A stretch of DNA of 64,000 bases from Norana najaformis. Lineage: Eukaryota; Annelida; Clitellata; Crassiclitellata; Hormogastridae. The position numbers were made by a program, and so were the translations under genes. Each line of letters starts with the position of its first letter. Position 1 is the stretch's first letter. Under the pieces are notes generated by a model. That model did not search any database, was not told where the DNA came from, and was given only the letters and a program-made list of their open reading frames with translations. Shown here piece after piece: positions 1 through 12,037 of the stretch. The stretch lies in assembly GCA_964023275.1 (NCBI GenBank), contig OZ029913.1, positions 46,069,976-46,133,975 of the forward strand, read 5' to 3'.

Positions 1-143
1 ACACTTTACAATAGAACAAGAAGTGCCATGAAAAGTACTTTGCCCTTGTCAATCACAGCTTCTCATAGAAAACTGGAAGGGGAACCATGCACAGCAAAAA
101 AGTATTGGTATCGAGTATAGCTGATTTAAGGGCTAAAAGCTCT
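1..143. repeat. Dispersed repeat, second copy at 5973-6115
   Basis: These bases match 5973-6115 in the same orientation and at equal length, with few substitutions. The left copy is cut by the window edge. The right copy lies inside a composite repeat region (4.4-6.4 kb), so this is probably another copy of that element. It has no coding potential that I can support. Confidence 0.8.
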
Positions 144-656
144 ATTGTACAGGCAGTTTCATAATCAAGTATGGATCGAAGTTGGCATATATCACGAATG
201 CGCATGTAGCTAGTGCGATAGACATAACTATGGCCAACATGGTTGCAGACATGCACAGATAGCAACTCAACTTCCAAAGGAGAAAAATGTCACACTTTTG
301 GGATGGCCTGAATGCTGCAATCATTGGACCTGCCAAGTACTGGCAAGTCTGACAAATTAAGATCTGCTCAAGTAGTATATGTCTGATGAATTATGTACAC
401 TATTAATGTAGTCTATGGAAGTCTGTGATATTACCTGAATACAAAAGGAAAGGATGTATTTAGTAATCATGAAAAAAACAGCTGTGAAAAGGATCAGTCC
501 TTTAAGCCAAATTTGGGAGGCAGCCATGGGTGTGAAGCACAAGCAACTCTATCTCTGAAGATTGGTACTTGTTTTGTTACAAGCCATGTTTGGCAAGCAT
601 GCTAGTGGAACCAAACTGCAGAAACTGATTGGGTCTCCACTTTAGCACATTAGCCT
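144..656. other. Intronic sequence, no gene seen
   Basis: This stretch lies downstream of the last visible exon of the minus-strand gene at 2176-3501, so it is probably intron. Short minus-strand ORFs are present, but none has both good splice sites and a recognisable domain. Confidence 0.4.
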
Positions 657-1949
657 TTGGACAACTACTGGACAGCTGGAATCGATGAGTCGTCGCCTGC
701 GAATTTCAGACCGGTCTCCAACTTAACTTTCATCTCAAAAGTGCTCGAGCGGATTGCTCACCAACAGCTCACCGAGTACCTGTCTGAATCGCACCTTCTC
801 CCTCGATTCCAGTCTGCATACAGGCGCGGCCACTCCACCGAAACGGCACTTCTTAAAGTTTTCTCTGATTTAGTTAACGCCATCGATTCGGGCCAACTAG
901 CACTTCTGTCACTTCTTGACATGTCGGCTGCATTTGACACTGTTGACCATGACATCCTGCTCGAGCGTCTGTCGCGCACGTTCGGAGTCAAGGATGAAAT
1001 GCTGAATTGGCTTGAATCCTATATCAGAGGCCGCACTCAATCTGTCCACTTGGCCGGGGAGGCAACACCACCTAGACTGGTCACCTGTGGCGTCCCACAG
1101 GGATCAGTCCTCGGGCCCCTCCTCTTCGTGCTATACACAGCTGATGTGGAGAAGATTATACAAGCCCATGGTCTCCTCCACCACTTCTATGCGGACGATA
1201 CACAACTCTACTTCTTCTGTGAGGTAACGCAAACCGCGGAGTTGAAACAGAGAGTGCTGCTGTGTATTGAACGCATTTCGGAGTGGATGGCTTCCAACCG
1301 TCTCAGACTCAATCCATCGAAGTCTGAGTTCCTATGGTGCACCACTCTCCGACGTCAGCATCTACTCAACGACAGTTCATTCGCCGTCAACGAGGCAGTA
1401 GTTCGACCAGCCGACACCATCCGCAACCTTGGAGTACACTTCGACAGCTGTTTGACCAGGTCGGCCCATGTGAGTCAACTTGTTCGGGGCTGTTTCTATC
1501 AACTGCGTCGAATAAAGTCCATCCGCAGACTGATTCCTACCTCGACAGCCATCACCCTGGTCAACAGCTTCATAGTCTCCAGGGTTGACTACTGCAACAG
1601 CCTACTATCGGGGCTGCCTGCTTGCCAGCTAGATCAGGTGCAGTCAGTGCTGAACTCTGCAGCACGTGTCATCTACGGCCAGACACCATCCGATCATATT
1701 AGTGACCTGCTGCGCGACAATCTGCACTGGCTGCGCGTTCCTCAATGGATAACATACAAACTATGTCTGATCACTTTCAAGGCACTGAATGGCCTCATGC
1801 CAGACTACATCTCCGAATTTTGTATTCGAGTCGGAGATAATAAGAACAGATGTCGGCTGAGGTCCTCGTCGAGGAACCAACTGCAGGTCCCAAGGTCTAC
1901 CACGCGGTTTGGTGAAAGCTCTTTCTCGATAGCCTTCCTGACCACGTGA
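657..1949 (+). pseudogene. LINE reverse transcriptase fragment, 22-bp deletion
   Basis: The open frame of 430 codons covers most of a LINE reverse transcriptase. In order it shows the N-terminal FRPVSNLTFISKVLER block, AAFDTVDHDIL (first catalytic Asp), GVPQGSVLGPLLF, and the FYADD catalytic box, followed by the thumb and the C-terminal SRVDYCNSLL block. Compared with the copy at 45.2-45.6 kb it lacks 22 bases after about 1926. The deletion shifts the frame and ends the protein early, so the conserved C-terminal tail is lost. The endonuclease half is absent, so this copy cannot move on its own. It acts as an RNA-dependent DNA polymerase in intact relatives. Confidence 0.85.
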
Positions 1950-2126
1950 AGAATGCTCCATCCTTGGATAACTTTAAGAAAGGGCTTAAAACGTTTCTAT
2001 TTAAATTATCGTATGACTGTAGTTAATTTTCTATTGTCGCCTGAACTTATGTACAGCGCCCTTTTCTTCGGCCTCGGCCGTGTTACGGCGCTATATAAAT
2101 TGTCTTATTATTATTATTATTAATAT
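657..2126 (+). mobile_element. 5'-truncated CR1/L2-like LINE with (TTA)n tail
   Basis: This is a non-LTR retrotransposon fragment. It runs from within the RT domain to a 3' end reading GGCGCTATATAAATTGTC followed by TTA repeats (about 2090-2122). A second copy of the same family occupies 45232-45730, and an isolated tail of the same type sits near 52980. The copy lies in the antisense orientation within the inferred intron of the minus-strand gene that starts at 3501. Variable 5' truncation and a short microsatellite tail are usual for CR1/L2-type elements; the clade assignment is inference. Confidence 0.85.
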
Positions 2127-2175
2127 TCATAAGTTTTTAAACTGATTGGGTGATCATTAGATTTGAAGATCTTAC

Positions 2176-3501
2176 CATTTTCTGTCGGACTTGAGTGTTT
2201 TCAGTTTTAATCCAAGATGGCGACCCAACCGAATGACCAGAGGACCTTGTTGGAGTTTGTGATTGTGATGAAGAGAGGTGCCAAGAGGGGCTTGACATGG
2301 ACTGTGGTGGAGCTGAAGCATCCCATGACATCTGCAATGGATTCTGGTCAAAAAATGGCTTCATGTCGAGTCCACTGTTAAAATCATCCACAAACTGTGT
2401 ACCACCAAGTTCTGAAGTATCATATGCCAAATCAGATTCCGTCAGCTGAGAAGAGGACACAGGCTCCATCTTCTTTACAACTGATTCATTGTAGATTCCG
2501 GAAGAAGTCTGAAAGGAACCGATGTAATTACTGTCACCCTGGAAACTATCACCTTGGTAACTATCAGGAAGGCTGGAGCTCACCCCACGTGCTTCATTCA
2601 AAGCCTGATTCATGATTGCCTGTAGAGCCTTGGTTTTGTCATCTTCTACTGTGTCCTGCATTGCTGACTGTGCACCCCCCGAGTATGGCACTAGATCTGG
2701 CATCTTCTTTGCTTCTGAGTTCTCTTCATCAGATTCAACACAGATGACATCTCCATGCCCACGCTCCATCTTTACAGGGGGCATTTGGCCAAAGCCACCA
2801 CTAAACAGTTCCACCTTTTCCACTTTTGGCATGGGCTTAGCAGGCATTTGTCTCTGAAGAGCAGGAAGAGGCTGTTCCATGCCCTGTTTCTTTCCATCTT
2901 CCAGCATCAGCATCACTTTTCTTGGTTTCTGTTGACTAAGTGGCATTCGTGGGGATTGAGCAAAACGCACTGGAGGTGCATGAGTTGGGGTGACAGATGC
3001 ACTCATTCTTGGAGATGACTGTGGGGATCGCATTGCAAACATCTGCTTAGTATTTGCTGGACTTGCAGCAGAAGCAGCTGGATTCTGCATCTGCATCCCT
3101 CTCTGGGGGCTTGGGAAGTTCAACTGCTGCCGGACCTTTTGACGAGCCATTGCACTTCCTGGTGACACAGCGTTCATTCCACCGCGCATTCGACGTGGCA
3201 CAGTCTGAGCAACTCGGCGAACAGGTGTTCGAGCTGCAATGGTAGTCCTTGGTCTTTTGGCAGGAATGCTGCACATGGGGGTCCTTGCAACAGGAGGCAC
3301 GGCTCGCTCCATGCTCCCGGATGGCCCACCATCACCATACTCTTCATCAATCTGAATGATATAGAAATCAGCTTCATCAACTGTTATGCCGAGCAGACCT
3401 TGAACTTTCAACTGTTTATTGAAGGGCAGACTATTTCGACAGAGCAGGGTAACTGTGTCTGTCAGCAGTGCTCGAATTGTCTCTCTGTCAGCCTTTGCCA
3501 T
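2176..3501 (-). CDS. First coding exon of unrecognised Pro/Ser/Met/Gln-rich protein
   Basis: One long exon starts at ATG 3501, just inside a good 3' splice site (TTTTCAG, exon from 3521), so a 5' non-coding exon lies upstream. The start has A at -3 and G at +4. The first 60 residues look folded (MAKADRETIRALLTDTVTLL, then LKVQGLLGITVDEADFYIIQ). The rest is low-complexity, rich in Pro, Ser, Met, Gln and Arg, with short acidic patches and a VKMERG/WIKTE sumoylation-like pair. This suggests a nuclear regulatory protein, but I do not recognise the family. The frame stays open for a few codons beyond, yet the donor ATG|GTAAGA at 2176/2175 is near-perfect, so the coding sequence very likely continues in an exon to the left that I could not locate. 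A LINE sits in that intron. Confidence 0.75.
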
Positions 3502-3784
3502 TCTCACGTTATGTCTCGTCACTGAAAACAACCACACTAAATTTCAGCACATCATAACAATAATCAGCAGTATGAGTCTATCAAAAGGCAGAAAATAGGA
3601 GTATGCAAAGTAGTATGATTCACCTTTAAGTATGCAATAATCAATGACTCACAATCTTACCTCCTCAGAAATTAAGATGCAATTCAGCACAGCAAAATAC
3701 AAGCCCTTCCTTAGTAAGTAAATATCCCGTATCCCACAAGTGACACGTAGAGAAGGCCATCATTTCCTTTTCTTTGGACCCTTG

Positions 3785-4010
3785 AGTTGGCAATGGATCC
3801 AAGGTCCTATACACGCCCCACTGCATTGCAGGACTTGTCGTTTACTTCCCAGCTTACACTAGTACCAAATTCTACTGCTTGGTGACAGAGGCACGCTGTG
3901 CAAACGACTTGCCCAGGGTTGTTACATGGAGTTGAACCCACAACTGCAAGATCATTGACCAAACGCATTACCAACAGACCACCATGCCAATAGACCACCT
4001 TGTGAGAAAT
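3785..4010 (-). mobile_element. tRNA-derived SINE
   Basis: Read on the minus strand, an A-box-like TGGTCTGTTGG (about 3970-3983) is followed about 45 bases later by a B-box GGTTCAACTCC (about 3932-3943). These form the internal RNA polymerase III promoter of a tRNA-derived SINE. The body after the B box, with CCTGGGCAAGT and AGTAGAATT, recurs on the minus strand at 60125-60260. Not coding. Confidence 0.65.
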
Positions 4011-4399
4011 TGAAATCAGAACATCTTCCGGGCTGTACTGAGGCTGATTACCAAAATGCATTTGGCTTTCACCTCAGTATTTGGAGTTTAGATCCTGATG
4101 CGTCACACTCCTGTAAATTGACAATTCAGTGTCACACTGTGTAACCTTACAGGAAAGTTTTACCTCTTGTCCAAGTGGTGTTTTATGCTTATGTACTCAA
4201 TCTCTGAGAACTACTGTAGACATGGATGCCTAGAGACCTTTACACCTCCAAGACAAGCGACTCTGAGACATCCCTGAAAGTGCATTTATTGTCAACTTAC
4301 TTTGCACTGTTTTACACAAATAAACCTAGATTTTCTACCTAATCAGCAGATGTAACAAGCACAGACTCGACTTCTGGTCTACTTGAGAATGTCAACTTT

Positions 4400-4990
4400 G
4401 TTTTAGGAGGTATCACAATGATTAATAACTTGATAATTTGCTTCATATCTATTTGTTGCTGTTGTACTTAGAGTTGCATTTATGTGATGTTAGTTCATTT
4501 TTTGATTACTTCAAATCTCGCAAAGTAGTTAGCAACTTAATTAATACTAACAATAATACACAATGACAAACCAACAGCAGCCAGAGAAAGAACTATACAA
4601 AGTCATAGGTTTTTGCCCATCATGGGCCTATAACATAAAATCATCCAGTAGTAAAATAAAATTAATGAAATTAAACAATTAAAAGTGAATATGACTGACG
4701 GACGTTAATGTCACTGATTGGTGTCCTAGGTTGACATGTAGTACTGTAGTCTAATAATAGTTAGCAACTTAATATCAGCAGTCCTCTAACTCTCAGAATC
4801 AATCAATACATTTGTATTCATGAACACAGTTGATCCGAAGTTCCACATGTTGAGTAGACAGGAATTATTATTATACCAACACAACAGTAAGCTATGATGA
4901 GCTAAATCTATGGCTGTTAACAATAAATGAAAAACATAATGCGAATACTAATATTTCATTTAAACGTACTGACAGCACCAAAACCATTTT
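4400..4990. repeat. Dispersed repeat shared with 56.4-57.0 kb
   Basis: Several blocks align in the same order with 56380-56970, including TTCATGAACAC..GTTGATC..AAGTT.CACATGT and the CACAAnAGTAAGCTA block. GAGAC-rich sequence follows in both places (6245-6340 and 57720-57860), as seen in the subterminal parts of some DNA transposons. I infer two decayed copies of one non-autonomous element. I found no transposase. Confidence 0.55.
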
Positions 4991-6205
4991 TTATAAGTAT
5001 TGCAATATCGATACCAATACTTTCACCAACACCTTTTGGTAGGGAAATTAACCTTTATTGTCCATAAAACACACACACATACAGAGAATAAACAATAATG
5101 AAGCATGTGCTTATAATCTATAAGCACATACTTCACTACAAATGTCTTTTGTAATGACTGCAGACTTTTGTGTTAAGTTATAACAAAGTTTACAAAATGT
5201 ATAATCTAGAAGTAGGGTCAACATGACTTTGACTTGAACATTGATTTTGGTTTGCTTTATTGCGATCGTCTAGTTGTACAATTCCAGAGTTCTTTGCTTT
5301 GCGAATTATAACGTGTTTAAAATTTTCTCAAATGTTGACAGGAGGCCAAAGTGCTTTGCCTAAAACACAACAACATATTATTTAAGAAAGTCACCTGGCT
5401 GAAATATATTATTACATTCATACAACATCACCTATTCTGTGATGTACTATAAGGAACATTAGCATTAAATACTTTGAGAAGCAGTGAAAAGTATTTTAAA
5501 TTGTATTTTAAACCAAGAATTTCAGGGCTTGCAGTATCAATAAGGCTGATGCGAGAAGTCAGTGCCAATCGCAAACATAGTCTATAGTAAATTTTAAACA
5601 TGGTAACTATGCAAAATTATATAATAAGCAACATTTAGTAAGTAAAACAATACTAACCATTATAACTTTTTTAAAATTTTCCTCTGATTGATTGTGACAG
5701 AGCAATGTTTGCTCGATTTGCCTTTGGCTTATTTCATGCACCAGTAAAAAAAATTATTACTCGGATTCACTCAGGCTGACATATTTGAAGAGGCCTTTGA
5801 CCATTCTGCTCAGATGTTGCCTTGGCTTTCTTCGTTTCAGCAGGCCTGCTCATTTTTACTATTTAACTTCAAAAAATTTCAAAGCCACAAATTCACACAA
5901 ATTATTAAACTAAACCAGCCAGTTTTATTGTCGACTGCAATAGGACATGCAGTAATAGAAATTCAAAACCATACACTTTACAATAGAACAAGAAGCACCA
6001 TGAAAAGTACTTTGCCCTTGTCAATCACAGCTTCTCATAGCCAACTGGAAGGGGAACCATGAACAGCAAAAAAGTATTGGTATTGAGTAGAGCTGATTTA
6101 AGGGCTAAAAGCTCTCAGCAATAACATCAAAATAAAACTATCACAATACTTGCTGTGATACTTGCAAAAGTATCGGCAATACCAAGCGATGGTGATACTG
6201 CATAG
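4990..6205. mobile_element. Candidate element nested in the previous repeat
   Basis: Both edges carry loosely inverted motifs: AGTATTGCAATATCGATACC near 4998 and AAAGTATCGGCAATACC near 6167. The segment interrupts the homology between 4.4-6.4 kb and 56.4-57.9 kb. Its inner part 5973-6115 recurs at 1-143. No open frame with a recognisable domain is present, so it would be non-autonomous. Ends and class are uncertain. Confidence 0.35.
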
Positions 6206-7388
6206 TGACATTAACAGCCTTGGCTAAACCCCATTGTTTAAAACTAGTCATTTGGAATGGGACGAGACTTGAGACCAAGACGTTGACCAGTTGCTCCGAA
6301 ATGAGATCAAAACATTATGTACATCTCGGGACTGAGACATTAGGTATGTCTCAAAACCAAGGCGTCAAGATTAAGATTATTGTAGAATAAGGCATTAAAT
6401 AAATTGGCCATCACCTGCTTACCTTCTGAAGGGGAAATACTTAAACAAGAAAATACTGCCAAAAAGAACTGGCAGAAAAGAATGATTACAGCCATCGAGT
6501 GTGACGTTCTTTGGATTGGAAACATGGGCCACAAGAAAATAAGATAAATATGTAGAAATTCTTGGCCCTCCTAGGACCTGGAAGAGGCCAGTCGGACGAT
6601 CAAGACACACATGGATCCGGACGGTCGATGTGGGTCTTTGGCCACTGAACTTTGGGCTGCATACGAGCCCAAGACCATGACGGTTGGCAGAGAATTATGG
6701 AAACTGCAACGCAAGAGAAAGGGGCAAGCTATTGATGATGATGTAGAAACCACCATTTGCGATCACTCTACTTCAAAACAATATGGCGGCCACAGACTGC
6801 AAGAAAAATTAGAGCGCTGCCACCTACCAAAATCACTCTCAGTTAATAAGTAACCGAGTCATTCATAAGTAACACACTAACAAAAAGTTTTTTAAATACT
6901 TTTATTGGTGAAAGAAATCACAGAGTAACACAAAGGTATCAATAAATTAAGAAGTCAGGTAAGTTTCTGTGACACAAATAAGAATGTTGTGAAAAAGTTC
7001 TCATGAAATGCGTTAAGCATTACAACTTGAGCCAAACAGTCTTCTAAATTTGTGCTTGGCACGCATCCATGAGTACTCCACATTTTGTGAGTGTACTTCC
7101 ACTTCATTTGGATCTATAAAGTTGTGTTGATAAACAACAGCAGAATGCACAAAAATGCCGCCTTCGAAGTTCACATCTGTGGATATGATGAGTTCTCAGA
7201 AGATGTATTGTAATATTTCACTTTTCAGGGTTGCAGCATTCTGATCATCTATTGGAACTACAAAACACTTTCCAGACTCATGTCATTCTGGATGACTCAC
7301 TCACTATTAACTGGAAGTGCTTCCAGTAGGAGGTAGCCCTCTAATTTCGGCCATTTCTACATGCCTACCAAATAAAATATAGATAAAT

Positions 7389-7708
7389 CTTCTGCGGCAG
7401 AATATTCTGCCGCTAGACTGAAATATATTACTTATGCGGCGGAAATCTCATTCAAAACTTTCGCGCATGCGCATTCAAAACTTTTGCATACGATATTTAC
7501 ATTATAAAAATACGTTTTACAAAGTTAAAATGGCAGAATTAATCTTAGGACAAACTTTTGGTAGCCAGCAAGAAGCTGAACTGTTTGTGACTTCATATTG
7601 TGCTCGAAATTATCACCCAGTGTCATAAAGGCACAATGTAACGCGGAAGCTTCCGCCTAACAAATAATTTCTGCATGCACTGGGTGGCGGAATCATCCGC
7701 CGCAGAAG
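7389..7708. mobile_element. MITE-like element built of GCGG/CCGC palindromes
   Basis: About 320 bp lies between imperfect inverted ends (CTTCTGCGGC at 7389; its complement at 7699-7708), flanked by the 10-bp direct repeat ATAAAATATA (7372-7381 and 7717-7726). Inside are a perfect 20-bp palindrome (7394-7413), a perfect 14-bp palindrome GCGGAAGCTTCCGC (7643-7656) and a hairpin GGCGGA-N4-TCCGCC (7686-7701). A 64-codon ORF at 7434-7628 has no recognised domain. Confidence 0.55.
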
Positions 7709-8389
7709 CAATACGCATAAAATATACAGAAATTGATCAAATGTGTATCACAAAATAGATTGATCATACAACATATATAAAACTGTAAATTATACAAGGA
7801 TACAGACTGCTGATGGTCACAATATGAAGCATGAGCAGAATCAGTGGCAACTCATCAAGGAACATTGATGTATATAAATATACTTGATTGGGAGATTCCA
7901 AGACACTGAAACTTGGGAAAGCGGTTCAAAATGGCCACGAGTGGCGTCGCTAGAAACCGGAACCTGATCAAGTGTAAAGTATTTGATGCCGATTCTGATC
8001 AGGATCACTTTTCGTGTTGCCTTGATATAAACATGGCTTGTCCAGCTACTGCTAAACGTCAGTGCCTTGTTGATATTTGTCTTTGGATAGCATAAGATAC
8101 TGACCACAAATAGACTTACAATTTTTCTGTTACGGACCTTACTACCAAACACAGTCGATAAACGTGTTCTACTGAATGGAGATAACTAACAATCCAGTTA
8201 CTACACTTGTGAAAACAACTAATGTGTGCAAAACTCAAATCGCCAACTGCAGCGAACATCAGCGATTAGCAAATCGGTAAACAACCGATACATCGAGACG
8301 CCATTACATTCAGAGCTTATTCCAGTTCCACAGATAACATATATTATATAGGTGTGCCATCATTTAACAAGACGCAATTTCCTGTTTAG

Positions 8390-8660
8390 CACCATCGAAG
8401 TACCATTAATATCGAGATTTCTACAGCACCCATCGAGAGCTAAGTCGCGGGAACCAGTTTATTCACAGGCGCTCAGTCAAAACAAAATCGATTGGCAAGA
8501 AGGTTTCCGTTCCCTGTCGAGATCTAAGCGTTAAGGAGGCAGGCAGTCAGACGGCTTACGTTGGATGGTGTTTGGAATTGGATCTGCAGGATAGATAAAG
8601 GGAAGAAGAGGGATCAGGATAGGATTTGCGAAAGAGGAGCGTTTTCAGTTTTGAGTGGAA
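8390..8660 (-). mobile_element. LINE 3' end (family with GATTACG-type tail)
   Basis: The reverse complement matches 11655-12030 and 54125-54330. It includes CTATCCTGCAGATCCAATTC, GCGCCTGTGAATAA and GGGCGCTGTAGAAATCTCG, the 3' untranslated end of a LINE. It contains only two GCCTGCCT units where the 11.7-kb copy carries a long (GCCT)n array. Confidence 0.7.
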
Positions 8661-8676
8661 ATCCAATGTTGCTTCG

Positions 8677-8905
8677 TAATCGTAATCGTAATCAAAAACT
8701 TATAAAGCGCCACTTCAAGATAAAACTCAAAAGAGGCGCTCCCGGCCCAATTTCCCATGACTAATGGGGAATAACACGGTCTTCAAACGCTTGCGGATAA
8801 GAGAGGGAGGAAGAGAGAGGAATTCCCGCCTAAGGTCACCAGGCAGGTTGTTCCAAGAGGCAGGGCCAACAACGGCGAAGCTGCGACGCTGTGCAGTAGT
8901 AGTGC
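8677..8905 (-). mobile_element. LINE C-terminal fragment and 3' tail
   Basis: Translated on the minus strand, the segment gives the typical LINE ORF2 C-terminus (FAVVGPASWNNLPGDLR, then SLIRKRLKTVLF), followed by GGCGC-TTTATAAG and a tail of GATTAC units at 8677-8695. It is 5'-truncated and ends where the hAT remnant begins, so the hAT element may have inserted into it. Confidence 0.7.
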
Positions 8906-9102
8906 TTAGTAACGAAGTTAAAGTAACGCTTTACCGTGAAAAAGTACACTTTTTTGTAATTTTACTTGTAGCGAAGTATTAACAAATGGAAATACTTTGA
9001 CTTGTAGCGAATTAATATTATGCAAACTTTAAAATACTTTTACTTTGTTACAAGTTAAGCTTAGATGTACGTTTCTCGTTAACTTAATAAACTGTACACG
9101 GT

Positions 9103-9775
9103 CGTATTAGTTGTGACGTTGTTAGATCAAATCAGATGAATAATCGTAGTAGTTGTGACGTTGTTAGATCAAATCAGTTGAATAATCGTAGTAGTTGTGA
9201 CATTGTTAGATCAAATCAGATGAATAATCGTAGTAGTTGTGACGTTGTTAGATCAAATCAGATGAATAATCGTAGTAGTTGTGACGTTGTTAGATCAAAT
9301 CAGATGAATAATCGTAGTAGTTGTGACGTTGTTAGATCAAATCAGATGAATAATCGTAGTAGTTGTGACGTTGTTAGATCAAATCAGATGAATAATCGTA
9401 GTAGTTGTGACGTTGTTAGATCAAATCGGATGAATAATCGTAGTAGTTGTGACGTTGTTAGATCAAATCGGATGAATAATCGTAGTAGTTGTGACGTTGT
9501 TAGATCAAATCGGATGAATAGTTAATCGTAGTAGTTGTGACGTTGTTAGATCAAATCAGATGAATAATCGTAGTAGTTGTGACGTTGTTAGATCAAATCA
9601 GATGAATAATCGTAGTAGTTGTGACGTTGTTAGATCAAATCAGATGAATAATCGTAGTAGTTGTGACGTTGTTAGATCAAATCAGATGAATAATCGTAGT
9701 AGTTGTGACGTTGTTAGATCAAATCAGATGAATAATCGTAGTAGTTGTGACGTTGTTAGATAAAGTCAGATGAAT
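9103..9775. repeat. 42-bp minisatellite, about 16 units
   Basis: Near-identical 42-bp units (core GTAGTTGTGACGTTGTTAGA, then TCAAATCAGATGAATAATC) run head to tail. Because 42 is divisible by three, an open frame of 14-residue repeats (MNNRSSCDVVRSNQ) results. It is broken by a 4-bp insertion at about 9523, which argues against selection for protein. A CAG/CGG variant marks three adjacent units. Confidence 0.95.
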
Positions 9776-10213
9776 AATTTACTCGCACATATGGCACAAA
9801 GGAGAGCGTCGTTGAGGAACAGTGACTTTGACTAATTGCAGTGTTGGGTACATAATGGGTGTAACTCAGCCGACAAGTCGCGACATAGTGGGGGAGGAGG
9901 AGGTGAGTGGGGGTTGCGTGTTCGTTTCTGCTGGCGTAGGCTAAACATCATCTTCTTCAAGAGACCAAGCAATGATGAGTGAGCAGTAAAGCCCATCGGA
10001 TTATAAATCAGCATTACTATCTAAGGTTTAGCTTCACCTTTTGACCCTATCACAGCCTTAGAGCTACTGAAAAACAAGTGGACTGTTAGGAACAGAACCA
10101 AGAGAGAGTGAAGGGGGGAGGTGATGACTGAGTGAGGTGACATCATTGACATGGTGGCAGAACGGCCACTCCTCGGATCTTGGCTCAAATTGCAGGCGTG
10201 AGAGGTTCCCGCA

Positions 10214-10545
10214 TACACACATACATACATACATACATACATACACACACATACATACACACATACATACACATACATACATACATACACACATACATAC
10301 ATACACACATATATACATACATACACATACATACATACATACACATACACACATACATACATACATACATACATACACATACATACATACATACACACAT
10401 ACATACATACACATACATACATACACATACACACCTACATACATACATACACACATACATACATACATACACATACATACATACACACATATACATACAT
10501 ACATACATACATACATGCATACATACACATACACACACATACATG
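10214..10545. repeat. (CATA)n microsatellite with CACACATA variants
   Basis: About 330 bp of CATA units, interspersed with CACA steps. It gives long spurious open frames on both strands. Confidence 0.97.
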
Positions 10546-10684
10546 TAACATGATACATATATACATACATGATACATAGTACTGTATTGAGCGCTTACAC
10601 TTATGGCCTACATCTGTTTCTACCTGAAACCTAGCGGATATAGAGAAGAATTGTAGAAGACAGCTAAAATGCGAAGGAACTATT

Positions 10685-10800
10685 TATTCGGTTGAACAAT
10701 TCACTTCCTGCCAGTGCAGCAGTGGAACGCCTTTTCAGCTCTGGTGGTTTTGACAATGACCCATAAACGTACTTGACTAAATGATAAGCATTTTGAGAAC
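10685..10800 (+). pseudogene. hAT transposase C-terminal (hATC) remnant
   Basis: The frame reads ELFIRLNNSLPASAAVERLF then SSGGFDNDP, followed by in-frame stops. LPAS(A/S)AxVERLFSxxG is the hallmark of the hAT dimerisation domain. The rest of the transposase, including the RNase H-like catalytic core, is not visible here, so this is a pseudogene fragment. Confidence 0.8.
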
Positions 10801-11329
10801 TTAGTTTTAAAAAAAGTAAATAAGTGAAATGAGCTATAGAAGCAAAACTACTGCTGAATGAAAGATTATTTTAATACAACTCTCTGCGTTCCATGGACCT
10901 GGTACTTTTACTTTTACTTTGAAAGTATTATTTGGAACAATCCTGTTTTATTTTCATTGAAGTAAATTTCAGTACTTTTACTTTTACTTAAATACTTAAA
11001 GTTAGAGTTACTTTTATTTTTACTTAAGTACTTTAGCCCAGTACTTTGGCCAACACGGCGGCTAAATCATAATAAAGCATTAAGATTAGTAATGGCGCTG
11101 AATATCGCAAAGGTCAACATGCGCCATAATTACTGACTTTATTGTTCATTGTAATGCAGAAATATTCTTTATCTATAATGTGTAGTTTTAACAAAATATG
11201 AAAATAATTACTCTTAAGTGAGAAAGTACTTACTTAAGATTATACAACTTGTGTTGACAAACATTACCTCAACAGCGGCGTTTGTTTAGCCCTTTATTCA
11301 AGAGGAGTAAATATGAAAATCGCCTGTTT

Positions 11330-12037
<708 letters not shown>

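Larger units (their letters stand above)
8905..11055 (+). mobile_element. Decayed hAT transposon
   Basis: The right end is rich in TACTTTTACTT/TTTACTTAAGTAC motifs and the left end in the complementary AGTAACG..AAGTAAC motifs, a pattern typical of hAT termini. At 10685-10800 the plus strand keeps a transposase C-terminal (hATC dimerisation) signature. Most of the interior has been replaced by a 42-bp minisatellite and a (CATA)n array. The exact ends and an 8-bp target duplication could not be confirmed. Confidence 0.55.

Noticed and set aside
9136..9763. Open frames of MNNRSSCDVVRSNQ repeats as a repeat protein
   Set aside because: They arise because the minisatellite unit is 42 bp. A 4-bp insertion in the array breaks the frame, and no splice or start context supports coding.
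9103..9775. CRISPR-like array
   Set aside because: Units are contiguous 42-bp repeats without distinct spacers, in animal DNA with no cas genes. It is a minisatellite.
10021..10577. Long frames on both strands at the CATA array
   Set aside because: Pure consequence of a tetranucleotide microsatellite lacking stops.
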